From Anaerolineales bacterium (GTDB lineage: Bacteria; Chloroflexota; Anaerolineae; Anaerolineales; UBA11579): 64,000 bases of DNA. The DNA is taken from NCBI GenBank assembly GCA_026129255.1, contig JAHCIJ010000001.1, positions 372,001 through 436,000 on the forward strand, written 5' to 3'. Position numbers and translations under genes: made by a program. The notes under the pieces are model-generated. The model ran no database searches and was not told where the DNA came from. It was given only the letters and a program-made list of their open reading frames with translations. This document shows positions 32,860 through 41,952 of this stretch, one piece after another (position 1 is the stretch's first letter; every line of letters starts with the position of its first letter).

Positions 32860-34385
32860 CGCGCAAAGAGTACTTCACGCTGTTTTTGGCGGGGCTGGTC
32901 GTGCTCGTATTTGTCGCCAGCCTGCAGCACAGCCCCGGCTACATGGACGCGGAGTATTACTTGCTCACCGGCCAGCAATTGGCCGCCGGGCGCGGCTTCA
33001 GCGAGCCGCTGTTGTGGAACTATCTGGATGCGCCCAGCGGGCTGCCACACCCCTCGCACAGCTACTGGATGCCCTTGCCCTCGCTGGCTGTAGCGGCCAG
33101 CACGGCCGTGTTCGGTGCCAGCTTCAACGGCGGGCGTGTGCTGTTGATCTTGATGGCTGCCCTGTTGCCGCCGCTGGCCGCCGCGCTCAGCATGCAGCTC
33201 ACCGGGCGGCGCGGCTCAGCGCGGTTGGCGGGTTGGCTGGCAGTGCTGCCCGGCTTCTATTTGCCTTTCCTCACCACCACGGACAGTTTTGTTATCTGCA
33301 TGCTGCTAGGCGGCTTGTTCTTCTGGCTGCTGGCGCAGCGTGCTGCCGACAGGCAGCCTGAAGTCTGGCAGCACGTTGCGCTTGGTGTGCTGGCTGGGCT
33401 GCTGCACCTGGCACGCGCCGAGGGTCCGCTGTGGTTGCTGCTGGCCGTGTATGCGGCCTGGCAGGGCGGCGGCTGGCGCGCTGGCTTGAAAGCGTTTGCG
33501 GGCTACGCGCTGGTGATGCTGCCATGGCTCGTGCGCAACGTGCTGGCCTTTGGCAGCCTGCTGGCGCCGGGCGGCGGGCACACCTTGTGGCTCACTGAAT
33601 ACGATGAGCTGTTCAGCTATCCGGCCAGCCTGCTCACGATGCAGCACTGGGCTGGCAGTGGCATCGTTTCGATACTCGGCGCGCGTGTCGGCGCGCTGAC
33701 GCAAAACCTGGCCAGCGCCGTAGCGGTGGGCGGCCTGGTGGCGCTGGCGCCGCTAGCGGTTTGGGGCGCCTGGCGTCTGCGGACGCAGAAGGCAATTCAC
33801 GTGGGTACTGCGGCCTGGCTTGCCTTGCTGCTGGCGTTCAGTTTCATATTCCCGTTCTCCGGCGCGCGCGGCGGCTTCTTCCACGCCGCGGCCGCGCTGC
33901 AACCGTTGGTGTGGGCGCTGGCCGCGGCGGGCTTGCACGCCGCGCTGGAGTGGGGCAGTGCCCGCCGCAGCTGGGACCTGACGCGGGCCGGGCATATCTT
34001 CTCAATGGGCATCTTATTGCTGGCTCTGACGCTGAGTGGCTATGCCGTGCAGCAGCGAGTATTGGCTGGCGGTGGCTGGGACGCAGGTGCAGCACATTAT
34101 GCTGCACTCCACCAGCGCCTGAATGCGCTGGGGGTGGGTGCGGATGAGATCGTCATGGTCAACAACCCGCCCGGCTTCAGCCTGGCCAGCGGGCGGCCCG
34201 CCATCGTGATCGCCCATGGCGGCCCCGAGCCCGCCATGCAGGCGGCGCGGCAGTATGGCGCTAGCGTACTGCTGCTCGAAGCCGGCCAGCCCGGATGGGC
34301 TGACCTGTATGCAGCCGGGCCGCTGCTCAGCAGCCTGCAATATTTGGATGAAGTGGATGGCACGCGTATCTTCCGCCTCCCTTAA
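32856..34385 (+). CDS. Polytopic GT-C-like membrane protein
   Basis: 509 residues, about ten helices. First loop: HSPGYMDAEYYLLTGQQLAAGRGFSEPLLWNYLD, with the acidic residues expected at the first outer loop of GT-C proteins, then PHPSHSYWMPLPSLAVA. LHLARAEGPLWLLL and LVMLPWLVRNVLAFGSLLAPGG are family-like. The last 80 residues are soluble (VMVNNPPGFSLASGRP). Starts on the stop of the previous gene (ATGA); its end overlaps the next gene by 29 nt. Confidence 0.8.
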   Translation: MTRKEYFTLFLAGLVVLVFVASLQHSPGYMDAEYYLLTGQQLAAGRGFSEPLLWNYLDAPSGLPHPSHSYWMPLPSLAVAASTAVFGASFNGGRVLLILMAALLPPLAAALSMQLTGRRGSARLAGWLAVLPGFYLPFLTTTDSFVICMLLGGLFFWLLAQRAADRQPEVWQHVALGVLAGLLHLARAEGPLWLLLAVYAAWQGGGWRAGLKAFAGYALVMLPWLVRNVLAFGSLLAPGGGHTLWLTEYDELFSYPASLLTMQHWAGSGIVSILGARVGALTQNLASAVAVGGLVALAPLAVWGAWRLRTQKAIHVGTAAWLALLLAFSFIFPFSGARGGFFHAAAALQPLVWALAAAGLHAALEWGSARRSWDLTRAGHIFSMGILLLALTLSGYAVQQRVLAGGGWDAGAAHYAALHQRLNALGVGADEIVMVNNPPGFSLASGRPAIVIAHGGPEPAMQAARQYGASVLLLEAGQPGWADLYAAGPLLSSLQYLDEVDGTRIFRLP

Positions 34386-35811
34386 CAGGCGGCAGCTGCT
34401 CGGCCTGGGCCTGCTGGCGGCTGCGGCGGTGGCGGGCTATGTGTTGCTCAGCCCACTGCGCGGCTTCCCGCTGGATGATGCCTGGATCCATCAAACTTAT
34501 GCGCGCAACCTGGCCTTGCGTGGCGAATGGGCCTTCCTGCCCGGCCAGCCATCGGGCGGGGCGACAAGCTTCTTCTGGGTACTGCTGCTGACCCCCGGGG
34601 TGTGGCTTGGCCTGGCTCCGCTGCTGTGGGCTTGGCTGCTGGGCTGGCTAACGTTGTGGGGCTTGGGGGCGCTGGGCGCAGCCGCCTTTGTGCGCCTGCA
34701 GCCCAAGCTGCCGCACGCCGCTGTGTGGGTCGGCGCATGGCTACTGCTAGCCCATCACATGGTGTGGGCGGCCGTCTCTGGCATGGAGACGGCGCTGTTC
34801 GCCATGCTGTGTTTGGCGGCACTGTGGCTCTCGCTGCGTCCAGTGCCGCACGCCTTTGTGGCCGGGCTGCTGGCCGGCGCGGCCATGCTGGTGCGGCCTG
34901 AGGGGCTGACGCTGCTGGCGCCCCTGGGCGTTGCCGTGTGGCTCGGCAGCCCGCGCAAACCGGCTGCACTGGGCCAGCTGCTTGCGGGCTTTGTGCTGCT
35001 GCTGGCGCCGTATTTGTTGTTCAACCAGGCCACCTCGGGCAGCCTGTGGCCGAGCACCTTCTACGCCAAGCAGGCTGAGTATGCCGAGCTGCTGGCGCAG
35101 CCACTAGTCCAGCGCTGGGGCGCGCAGCTGGCGCAGCCGCTGATCGGGGCAGGCCTCTTTGCCTTGCCGGGCTTCTTCTATATGGTCTACGCCGCGTTGC
35201 GCGCCCGTGATTGGCGGCGCATGGCCTGGGTGGCCTGGCTGCTGGGCTTTGCGCTGCTGTTTGCGCTGCGCCTGCCGGTGACCTACCAACATGGCCGCTA
35301 TGCCATGCCGCTCATCCCCATCTTTTTGGTGCTGAGCGCCGCGGGGTGGGCGGCTCTGCTGAACCGCATTGCGAACGCCAAAACTCGCCGTAGCTTTACT
35401 ACGGCTTGCATAGGCATGTTGGCAACTGGCACGCTGGCTTTCTATTGGCTGGGTGGCGGTGCGTATGTGCGCGATGTGCAGTTCATCGAGAGCGAGATGG
35501 TGGCTACCGCGCACTGGGTGCAAGAGAACACACCTGCCGATGCCGTGTTGGCCGTGCACGACATTGGGGCATTAGGCTACTTTGCGCCGCGTCCGCTGGT
35601 GGATCTGGCTGGCCTGGTCTCGCCGGAGGTTGTGCCCTTCATCCGCGATGAGGCACGCCTGGCTACGCATCTCGACCAACGTGGCGTGCACTATCTCATC
35701 GTGTTCCCCGACTGGTATCCGCAGCTCAGCGCCCGCGGAGAGCTGCTCTTCACGGCGCCGCTGGGCGGGATGCAGGTCTACCGCTGGGTTGGTGGGGCGC
35801 CACAGCAGTAG
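34357..35811 (+). CDS. Polytopic GT-C-like membrane protein
   Basis: 484 residues from ATG 34357, inside the end of the previous gene; ATG 34348 is an alternative. About ten helices. First loop: GFPLDDAWIHQTYARNLALRGEWAFLPGQ, with the DD pair typical of GT-C enzymes. MVWAAVSGMETALFAML and AGAAMLVRPEGLTLLAPLG follow the same layout as the protein at 25935. The C-terminal soluble part has AVHDIGALGYFAPRPLVDLAGLVSPE, close in style to the C-terminus of that protein, so the two are probably paralogues. Last gene of the run. Confidence 0.8.
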   Translation: MARVSSASLNRRQLLGLGLLAAAAVAGYVLLSPLRGFPLDDAWIHQTYARNLALRGEWAFLPGQPSGGATSFFWVLLLTPGVWLGLAPLLWAWLLGWLTLWGLGALGAAAFVRLQPKLPHAAVWVGAWLLLAHHMVWAAVSGMETALFAMLCLAALWLSLRPVPHAFVAGLLAGAAMLVRPEGLTLLAPLGVAVWLGSPRKPAALGQLLAGFVLLLAPYLLFNQATSGSLWPSTFYAKQAEYAELLAQPLVQRWGAQLAQPLIGAGLFALPGFFYMVYAALRARDWRRMAWVAWLLGFALLFALRLPVTYQHGRYAMPLIPIFLVLSAAGWAALLNRIANAKTRRSFTTACIGMLATGTLAFYWLGGGAYVRDVQFIESEMVATAHWVQENTPADAVLAVHDIGALGYFAPRPLVDLAGLVSPEVVPFIRDEARLATHLDQRGVHYLIVFPDWYPQLSARGELLFTAPLGGMQVYRWVGGAPQQ

Positions 35812-35820
35812 AAATGCCTA

Positions 35821-35829
35821 TGCTATACT
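35821..35829 (+). promoter_or_regulatory. Extended -10 promoter of the two-component operon
   Basis: TGCTATACT, that is TG-n followed by TATACT at 35824-35829, lies 31 nt before the ATG of the response regulator gene. No clear -35 box. Confidence 0.5.
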
Positions 35830-35860
35830 GCCTTCACTCCCTCTTTTTGTGAACCTAACG

Positions 35861-36562
35861 ATGCCAAAGATCAGTCTCGTTGTTGTAGAAGACCATCCCA
35901 TTTTCCGGCAAGGACTTGTCGATTCGTTTGCCATGGAAGCTGACCTGCATGTGGTCGGCCAGGCATCCGAAGGCAACGAGGGGCTGGCGCTTATCAAGCA
36001 ACTCTCGCCAGATGTAGCCTTGGTGGATGTCAACTTACCCAACATCAACGGCCAGCAGCTCACGCGTGCCCTGAAGAACGAAAAAAAGAACACCACCCGC
36101 GTCGTTTTGCTGACCGCTTACGATGACAGCTCCCAGGTCATCCATGCCATGGCCGCCGGTGCCGCCGCCTATTGTGTAAAAGACATTGACCCGCTCAAAC
36201 TGGTGGAAGTGGTGCGCGCGGTGGCGGGCGGCAATTTTGTGGTCGGTGACCAGGTGTTGGACCAGCCCGGTTTGCAGCGTTGGCTGGGCGAGCGCAGCGT
36301 GGCTGGCCGTGCCTATAGCGACCCCGGTGAGCCGTTCGAGCCGCTCTCCAGCCGTGAGATGGAAGTGTTGGAGTGTGTGACGCGCGGCATGAGCAACAAA
36401 GAGATCGCCACGCATTTGGACATTAGCCACCAGACGGTGAAGAACCATGTCACCGCCGTGTTGCGCAAGCTGAACGTAGAAGACCGCACCCAGGCCGCCG
36501 TCTACGCATTGCGCCGCGGCTGGGTAAGATTGTATGACAATGAAAAGCGCGTCCAGGAGTAA
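35861..36562 (+). CDS. NarL/LuxR-type response regulator
   Basis: 233 residues from ATG 35861; a GTG 12 nt upstream in frame is also possible. The receiver domain (1-125) has the acidic pair Glu10-Asp11, phospho-acceptor Asp56 in VALVDVNLP, and the conserved Lys in YCVKDIDPL. A 40-residue linker leads to the LuxR-type helix-turn-helix PLSSREMEVLECVTRGMSNKEIATHLDIS, HQTVKNHVTAVLRKLNV. Followed 2 nt later by its sensor kinase and then by the flp/tad pilus genes, which makes that locus the likely target. Confidence 0.92.
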   Translation: MPKISLVVVEDHPIFRQGLVDSFAMEADLHVVGQASEGNEGLALIKQLSPDVALVDVNLPNINGQQLTRALKNEKKNTTRVVLLTAYDDSSQVIHAMAAGAAAYCVKDIDPLKLVEVVRAVAGGNFVVGDQVLDQPGLQRWLGERSVAGRAYSDPGEPFEPLSSREMEVLECVTRGMSNKEIATHLDISHQTVKNHVTAVLRKLNVEDRTQAAVYALRRGWVRLYDNEKRVQE

Positions 36563-36564
36563 GT

Positions 36565-37632
36565 GTGGCCCTATCTGATTCCCAAGACGGTGTGTTTTCG
36601 GGGTCTGCCACCTCTGCTGGATCAGCCGCAGAGGAGTTGGAGCTGGAGATCACTCAGACCCAGCGCGAGCTGGCTGAGATCGATCTGCTGCTGACGCAGA
36701 GCAAAGGCGAGCTGGACAAGCTCACCCAACGCAACGCCACCATCACCGCCCACCTTCAACAGATCCAGAACCAGATCGATGATGTGCCCGCGCCGGACAT
36801 CCGCGTGGCCTACGATGCTGCCCTGGAGGCCCAGCAGCGCCTGGTGGTGATGCGCGGCCAGTTCGAGAAGTTGCACAGCGACAAGGCGCGCCTGGAGCGC
36901 CAGTTGCAGGTGCTCAAAAAAGTGCGTGACGTTGGGGCTAGCGAAGACAAGCCACAGGAGAGCACGCGCAGCACACAGAACTCGATTGAGATCATGATCC
37001 AGTCCCAGGAGCAGGAACGCCAGCGCCTCTCACGCCAAATGCATGATGGGCCGGCCCAGCAGCTCTCCAACTTCATCCTGCAGACCGAGATCGCCCTGCG
37101 CCTGTTCGAGATCGACCAGGAGCAGGCCCGCCAGGAGCTCAACAGCCTCAAGGCCGCCGCCTCCAGCACCTTCCAAAAGGTGCGTGACTTCATCTTTGAC
37201 CTGCGCCCGATGATGTTGGATGACCTGGGTCTGGTGCCTACCATCAAACGCTATGCCGATTACCTTGCAGAAAAGATGGGGCTGGAGATCGCCGTTAGCG
37301 TGACCGGTTCCGAGCGCCGCCTACAGCCGTATATCGAAGTTGTGGTCTTCCGTGCTGTACAGGAGTTGCTTAGCAACGCCGCTCTGCACACCCAGGCCAG
37401 CAGCATCAAGGTGCAACTCGATATCAGCGAGCACCAGGTGCGCGCCAGCGTGGAAGACAACGGGCGCGGCTTTGACTTGCACGCCGTGCCCTCCGAGGCC
37501 GAGCTGACCCTCAAGGCGATCCGCGAGCGTATGGACCTGTTGGGTGGCACTTTCGATATGGATAGCGCTGCTGGGCAGGGGGCGCGCTTCGCGTTTACCG
37601 TCCCGGCCGAAGCACAAGCCCCACTTGGCTGA
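36565..37632 (+). CDS. Cytoplasmic NarX/DegS-type sensor histidine kinase
   Basis: 355 residues from GTG 36565 with AGGAG 6 nt upstream. No membrane helix or signal peptide. Residues 20-135 form a long coiled coil (ELELEITQTQRELAEIDLL). The HisKA_3 dimerisation helix contains phospho-acceptor His160 in SRQMHDGPAQQLSN. The ATPase domain has the N box VQELLSNAALHTQAS, the G1 motif VEDNGRGFD and the G2-like LKAIRERMDLLGG. It phosphorylates the regulator encoded just upstream. With no sensor domain beyond the coiled coil it probably reads a cytoplasmic or protein-partner signal. Confidence 0.92.
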   Translation: MALSDSQDGVFSGSATSAGSAAEELELEITQTQRELAEIDLLLTQSKGELDKLTQRNATITAHLQQIQNQIDDVPAPDIRVAYDAALEAQQRLVVMRGQFEKLHSDKARLERQLQVLKKVRDVGASEDKPQESTRSTQNSIEIMIQSQEQERQRLSRQMHDGPAQQLSNFILQTEIALRLFEIDQEQARQELNSLKAAASSTFQKVRDFIFDLRPMMLDDLGLVPTIKRYADYLAEKMGLEIAVSVTGSERRLQPYIEVVVFRAVQELLSNAALHTQASSIKVQLDISEHQVRASVEDNGRGFDLHAVPSEAELTLKAIRERMDLLGGTFDMDSAAGQGARFAFTVPAEAQAPLG

Positions 37633-37657
37633 TTGAGCCATTAGTACTTCAATTCTA

Positions 37658-37686
37658 TTGCGCAAAAACAGGCCAGTTCCTATAAT
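37658..37686 (+). promoter_or_regulatory. Promoter of flp
   Basis: TTGCGC at 37658-37663, a 17-nt spacer and perfect TATAAT at 37681-37686. Drives the first pilin gene, start at 37741, preceded by AAGGAGGAA. Confidence 0.75.
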
Positions 37687-37695
37687 TTCAGCATA

Positions 37696-37713
37696 TCTTC
37701 GCAATTGCGAAGA
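37696..37713. promoter_or_regulatory. Perfect 18-bp palindrome in the flp leader
   Basis: TCTTCGCAATTGCGAAGA is an uninterrupted perfect palindrome beginning 9 nt after the -10 box, so it covers about +3 to +20 of the transcript. It could be an operator for a dimeric regulator or a 5'-end hairpin that stabilises pilin mRNA. Confidence 0.55.
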
Positions 37714-37740
37714 AGAATGGATGAAAGGAGGAACTCCTAA

Positions 37741-37881
37741 ATGTTCAATTCTCAAAAGGGTCAAGGGCTCGTAGAATACGCGCTGATCTTGGTGCTGGTC
37801 GCCATTGTGGTCATCGTGATCGTGTCCCTGCTCGGCGGATCTATTGGTAACGTTTTCAGTAATATCATCTCCAACATCTAA
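37741..37881 (+). CDS. flp: Flp-type pilin (class IVb prepilin)
   Basis: 46 residues: a short leader MFNSQKG, then QGLVEYALILVLVAIVVIVI. Prepilin peptidase should cut after Gly7, which leaves Glu at position 5 of the mature pilin followed by Tyr, the Flp signature. The strong AAGGAGGAA ribosome binding site and promoter fit high expression of a structural subunit. It is the major-pilin candidate of the Tad locus that follows. No prepilin peptidase gene is present in this window. Confidence 0.92.
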   Translation: MFNSQKGQGLVEYALILVLVAIVVIVIVSLLGGSIGNVFSNIISNI

Positions 37882-37901
37882 GCTGGAGACCCTTCATTTG
37901 T

Positions 37902-37933
37902 AATGCAGCCCTGGCGATTGCCAGGGCTGCATT
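37902..37933 (+). terminator. Strong hairpin between flp and cpaB
   Basis: Perfect 14-bp stem (AATGCAGCCCTGGC at 37902-37915 with GCCAGGGCTGCATT at 37920-37933), 4-nt loop, not followed by a T run. More likely a processing or stability hairpin or a leaky terminator that keeps pilin mRNA above the level of the assembly genes. Confidence 0.65.
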
Positions 37934-38054
37934 CGTCTCAGGCGTCAAAAAGTGATAGCCCATGAGCGGGATTGGCAAATTGGCTTAATTTCATGTAGAC
38001 TACTTCTACCCTGTCCACAGACAGTGTGCTGGCAGGCTTTGAAAGGGTTTGACT

Positions 38055-39203
38055 ATGCGTGTAGGAAGATTGTTGATCGTGCTGGCCATTCTGGTCATTT
38101 TGGCCTTGGTAGCACTGTATGCCGTGCTCAACCTGGGCAATGCCAATGGCGCAGCCGCAGAACAGCCTGTCAACACGATAGACATCGTTATCGTAGTGCA
38201 GCCCATTGAGCGCGGCACGCTGATCACCGCCGAGCATTTGGGCCTGCTGGCGTACCCGGCAGACCAGACGATCGAAGGCATGTTCACCGACGTCTTGCAG
38301 GTGGCCGGCCGCCGCTCCCGCTACGACCTTACGCCGGGCACACCCTTGAATGCCAGCATGCTGGCCGGGGACAATGAGATGGTGGAGCAGGGCGGCTCGG
38401 ATACGGCACTACTTATCCCGGCTGGCATGGTTGCCTTCCCGATCCCTATTGACCGCTTCTCCAGCCTGGCCTATGGCCTGCGTGCCGGTGACCGTGTCAA
38501 CGTCATCGCCACGCTGCTGCTACTGGACCTGGATCAGGGTTTCCAGACCCAAACCCCCAACAATACGGCCGGCATTATTGAACCTGGCAATACCTTGGTC
38601 ACCGGCGGCGCAACCGCCGAAGATGCGAGCAGCTCCAACGTTGAAACCGATGAGTTAATGAACGTGCTCACTGCGCAAGTAGTGAACGGCGGCCCCACCG
38701 CTCAGCTGGGCACCGGTTTTGTGGACGAGCAAACCGGCCAGCCCTTCTACGCAGTACCGTCTGAAGTGCAGCGCCCGCGCCTGGTGAGCCAGACCCTATT
38801 GCAAGACATTGTGGTGCTGCATGTTGGCAACCACTTGTACACCGATACTTCCGGCGAGGAAGTGCAACCGCAGACCACCACGACCATCGACCCGTCCACC
38901 GGAGCCGAGGTGCAAGTGCCGCCTGTGGTCGAGCCGCCGGACATCATCACCCTGATCGTCACTCCGCAGGATGCGGTGACTTTGAATTACCTGATCTACG
39001 TCGGCGCTGAGCTCAACCTGGCGCTGCGCGCCAGCGGTGATGACAGCCTGATCACGACTGAGGCAGTGACGTTGGAGTTCTTGCTGAACAACTACAACAT
39101 TCCGGTGCCTTCCAAGCTGCCATATGGCTTGGCCCCGCGCATTGACACGCTGGTCTCGCCCGCGCAGCAGAACCAACAACAAACACTCCCCGCCCAGCCG
39201 TAA
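38055..39203 (+). CDS. cpaB: Tad pilus assembly protein CpaB/RcpC
   Basis: 382 residues. ATG 38055 with GAAAGGG about 8 nt upstream. N-terminal anchor helix LLIVLAILVILALVALYAVL, then a SAF-type domain (about 45-115: VVQPIERGTLITAEHL, YDLTPGTPLNASML) and a second beta-rich RcpC domain. There is an Asp/Thr-rich insertion near residues 160-200. In Tad systems CpaB sits between the inner machinery and the envelope. Confidence 0.88.
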   Translation: MRVGRLLIVLAILVILALVALYAVLNLGNANGAAAEQPVNTIDIVIVVQPIERGTLITAEHLGLLAYPADQTIEGMFTDVLQVAGRRSRYDLTPGTPLNASMLAGDNEMVEQGGSDTALLIPAGMVAFPIPIDRFSSLAYGLRAGDRVNVIATLLLLDLDQGFQTQTPNNTAGIIEPGNTLVTGGATAEDASSSNVETDELMNVLTAQVVNGGPTAQLGTGFVDEQTGQPFYAVPSEVQRPRLVSQTLLQDIVVLHVGNHLYTDTSGEEVQPQTTTTIDPSTGAEVQVPPVVEPPDIITLIVTPQDAVTLNYLIYVGAELNLALRASGDDSLITTEAVTLEFLLNNYNIPVPSKLPYGLAPRIDTLVSPAQQNQQQTLPAQP

Positions 39204-39240
39204 TTTTCTGACCGGCAGAGAGGCGCACGGTTTATCAAGG

Positions 39241-40470
39241 ATGGCTGACGAGAAAATACGCGTCCTGATCGTGGATGATGTCGCTGAGACGCGCGAGAAC
39301 ATCCGCAAACTATTACAGTTCGATGCACAGATCGAGGTGGTAGGTGCCTCGCGCAACGGCCTTGAAGGCGTAGACCTGGCGATCGAGACCCAGCCAGACG
39401 TCGTGTTGATGGATATCAACATGCCGGATATGGATGGCATCAGCGCCACCGAGGCCATCCGCAAGAAGGTGCCCCATACGCAGATCGTCATTCTCTCGGT
39501 ACAGGGTGATTCCAATTACATGCGCCGCGCCATGCTGGCCGGTGCGCGTGACTTCCTCACCAAGCCTATCGACGTCGATGAGCTCACCGCCGCCATCCGC
39601 CGCGCCGGCCGTGTAGCCTGGAACGAAAAAGAGAAGCTTGCCTCCAGCGGCTTCAGCGGCCAGCCAGGTTCTGGCAGCGGCAGCGGGACGCTGCTGCCGG
39701 GTGACCAGGGGCATGTTATCACCATCTTCAGCCCCAAGGGCGGCACCGGCAAAACCACGCTGGCCGCCAACCTGGCGGTGTGCATGCGCCAGCAAGGGCA
39801 GGCCGTGGTGGCGGTGGATGGCAACTTGCAGTTTGGCGACCTCTCGTTCTTTTTCAATGAACAGGGGCGCAACAACGTAGCTGACTTGGCGCCGCGTGCC
39901 GATGAGCTGGACCGCGAAGTAGTAAATGAAGTGCTGCTGCGCCACGAGGCCTCTGGGGTACACATCCTGGCGGCACCCATGCGCCCTGAACAGGCCGATG
40001 CCGTAGGCGGCGACCAGTTTGGTTCGGTGGTGCGTTACCTCAGCCGTATGTACCCGTATGTGTTGGTGGATACCGGCTCGATCTTGAATGACCTCACCCT
40101 GGCGGCGTTGGACGCAGCCAGCCTGGTGGTGCTGGTGATCACGCAGGACATTCCTTCGATCAAGAACGCGCGCCTGTTCCTGGACCTGGCCGAAGGGCTG
40201 GGGCTTTCCAGAGACCAGATCGTGCTGGTGATGAATCGCTTTGATAAGCGCCGCAGTATCACGCCGGAGCGCGTGCGTGACAACTTCAAGAAAGATGTGG
40301 CGGCGGTCATTCCGCTGGAAGAGAAGCTGGTGGTGCCTGCCATGGATCGCGGTGAGCCGTTCGTGCTGCGCAACGGCTCCGCCCCCGTGGCCAAGTCCGT
40401 GGCTGATCTGGCTACACTGTTGGTCACCCGGCTGAAGGCCCAGGTGCCCAACCAGATCGAGGTTGGCTAA
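39241..40470 (+). CDS. cpaE: CpaE-like ATPase with N-terminal receiver domain
   Basis: 409 residues. Residues 1-125 are a receiver domain with an intact Asp (DVVLMDINMPDMDG) and Lys (FLTKPIDVDEL). A Gly/Ser-rich linker (GSGSGSG) follows, then a MinD/ParA-like ATPase with the deviant Walker A FSPKGGTGKTTLAANLA (about 162-178), VVAVDGNLQFGDL and PYVLVDTGS. CpaE directs Tad pilus machinery to its site. The intact Asp suggests it can be phosphorylated, perhaps by the nearby kinase; this is inference. Confidence 0.88.
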   Translation: MADEKIRVLIVDDVAETRENIRKLLQFDAQIEVVGASRNGLEGVDLAIETQPDVVLMDINMPDMDGISATEAIRKKVPHTQIVILSVQGDSNYMRRAMLAGARDFLTKPIDVDELTAAIRRAGRVAWNEKEKLASSGFSGQPGSGSGSGTLLPGDQGHVITIFSPKGGTGKTTLAANLAVCMRQQGQAVVAVDGNLQFGDLSFFFNEQGRNNVADLAPRADELDREVVNEVLLRHEASGVHILAAPMRPEQADAVGGDQFGSVVRYLSRMYPYVLVDTGSILNDLTLAALDAASLVVLVITQDIPSIKNARLFLDLAEGLGLSRDQIVLVMNRFDKRRSITPERVRDNFKKDVAAVIPLEEKLVVPAMDRGEPFVLRNGSAPVAKSVADLATLLVTRLKAQVPNQIEVG

Positions 40471-40503
40471 GCGGCTTGCCGCAGCCAGCAGGAGAATTTC
40501 AGC

Positions 40504-41949
40504 ATGTCGTTAATGAGACGTTTGGAGCGCGGCCAGTCGGCCGAAGAAGCACAGCGCCAAAACCCTGCGCCGGAGCGCAAGGACCCCACGGGGGACCTGC
40601 CTGCTGGTGGCAGCGGCAATAACCAGCGTCCCACCAGCCTGCGCGCCCGCCGCATCAGCCAGCCGCCCGCTGGCGCCGCACGCGGCGGCTACATGGATCT
40701 CAAGACGCGTGTGCAAAACCGTCTGCTGGCTGAGCTTGACCCCACGCTGGACATCAAAAAAGACGAGGTGCGCCGCACCATCCAGGAGCTCTTCGATCAG
40801 ATCCTGATCGAAGAGAACACGGTGCTCTCGCGCCCCGAGCGCCAGCGCCTGTTTGAGCAGATCGTTGCCGAGATCCTCGGCTTTGGCCCGTTGCAGCCGC
40901 TGCTGGATGACAGCAGCGTGACGGAGATCATGGTCAACGGCCACAAGAACGTTTATGTGGAGCGCAACGGCAAGCTGCACCGCACGCCCATCGCGTTTGA
41001 GAGCGATGCGCATGTCATGCGCATCATTGACCGCATCGTCGCCCCGCTGGGGCGCCGTGTGGACGAGGCCAGCCCGTACGTGGATGCGCGCCTGCCGGAC
41101 GGTTCGCGTGTCAACGCCGTTATTCCGCCCATTTCCTTGGTTGGGCCAACGCTCACCATCCGTATGTTCTCCAAAGACCCTATCACGGTGGAGCAACTGA
41201 TCGAGTTTGGCTCGTTGACCACTGAGGCAGTTATCTTTCTCAAAGCCTGTGTAGAGGCCAACCTCAACGTGGTCATCTCAGGCGGCACCGGCTCCGGTAA
41301 AACTACTTTGCTGAATGTGCTCTCCAGCTTCGTTCCCAGTGACCAGCGCATCGTCACCATTGAAAATGCGGCAGAGTTGCAGCTCCGTCAGGAGCATGTG
41401 GTCACGCTGGAGACCCGCCCGCCCAATATTGAGGGCAAGGGCGAGATCAATGCCCAGCAACTGGTGGTGAACGCGCTGCGTATGCGCCCTGACCGCATCA
41501 TCGTGGGTGAAATTCGCGCCGGTGAGGCGCTGGATATGCTCCAGGCCATGAACACCGGCCACGATGGCTCGATGACCACGGCGCATGCCAACAGCCCGCG
41601 CGACACCCTGGCCCGCCTGGAGACGATGACCCTGATGGCAGGCTACGACCTGCCGGTGCGCGCCATCCGCGAGCAGATTGCCTCGGCCATCGATCTGGTG
41701 GTGCAGGTAGACCGCCAGCGAGATGGCTCCCGCAAGGTGATCAATATCACCGAGGTGGTGGGTATGGAAGGCGACGTCATCACCCTCACGGACATCTTCC
41801 AGTTTGAACAGAGTGGCTTTGAGGAGGGTAAGGTCATCGGCCAGCTGCGCTCTACGGGTCTGCGGCCGAACTTCCTGGATCGTATTGAGGATGCTGGTAT
41901 TCACCTGCCGCCCAGTATCTTTGGGGTGGGGCAGCGCCCACGGTATTAA
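40504..41949 (+). CDS. cpaF: Tad secretion ATPase CpaF/TadA
   Basis: 481 residues, CAGGAG about 9 nt before the ATG. N-terminal ~60 residues are variable. The N-domain has [21 protein letters not shown]. Walker A is [14 protein letters not shown] (about 258-271), Asp box [13 protein letters not shown], Walker B-like [17 protein letters not shown] and His box [14 protein letters not shown]. It powers pilus assembly as a hexamer on the cytoplasmic face. 2 nt of spacing to tadB. Confidence 0.95.
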   Translation: MSLMRRLERGQSAEEAQRQNPAPERKDPTGDLPAGGSGNNQRPTSLRARRISQPPAGAARGGYMDLKTRVQNRLLAELDPTLDIKKDEVRRTIQELFDQILIEENTVLSRPERQRLFEQIVAEILGFGPLQPLLDDSSVTEIMVNGHKNVYVERNGKLHRTPIAFESDAHVMRIIDRIVAPLGRRVDEASPYVDARLPDGSRVNAVIPPISLVGPTLTIRMFSKDPITVEQLIEFGSLTTEAVIFLKACVEANLNVVISGGTGSGKTTLLNVLSSFVPSDQRIVTIENAAELQLRQEHVVTLETRPPNIEGKGEINAQQLVVNALRMRPDRIIVGEIRAGEALDMLQAMNTGHDGSMTTAHANSPRDTLARLETMTLMAGYDLPVRAIREQIASAIDLVVQVDRQRDGSRKVINITEVVGMEGDVITLTDIFQFEQSGFEEGKVIGQLRSTGLRPNFLDRIEDAGIHLPPSIFGVGQRPRY

Positions 41950-41952
41950 GCT

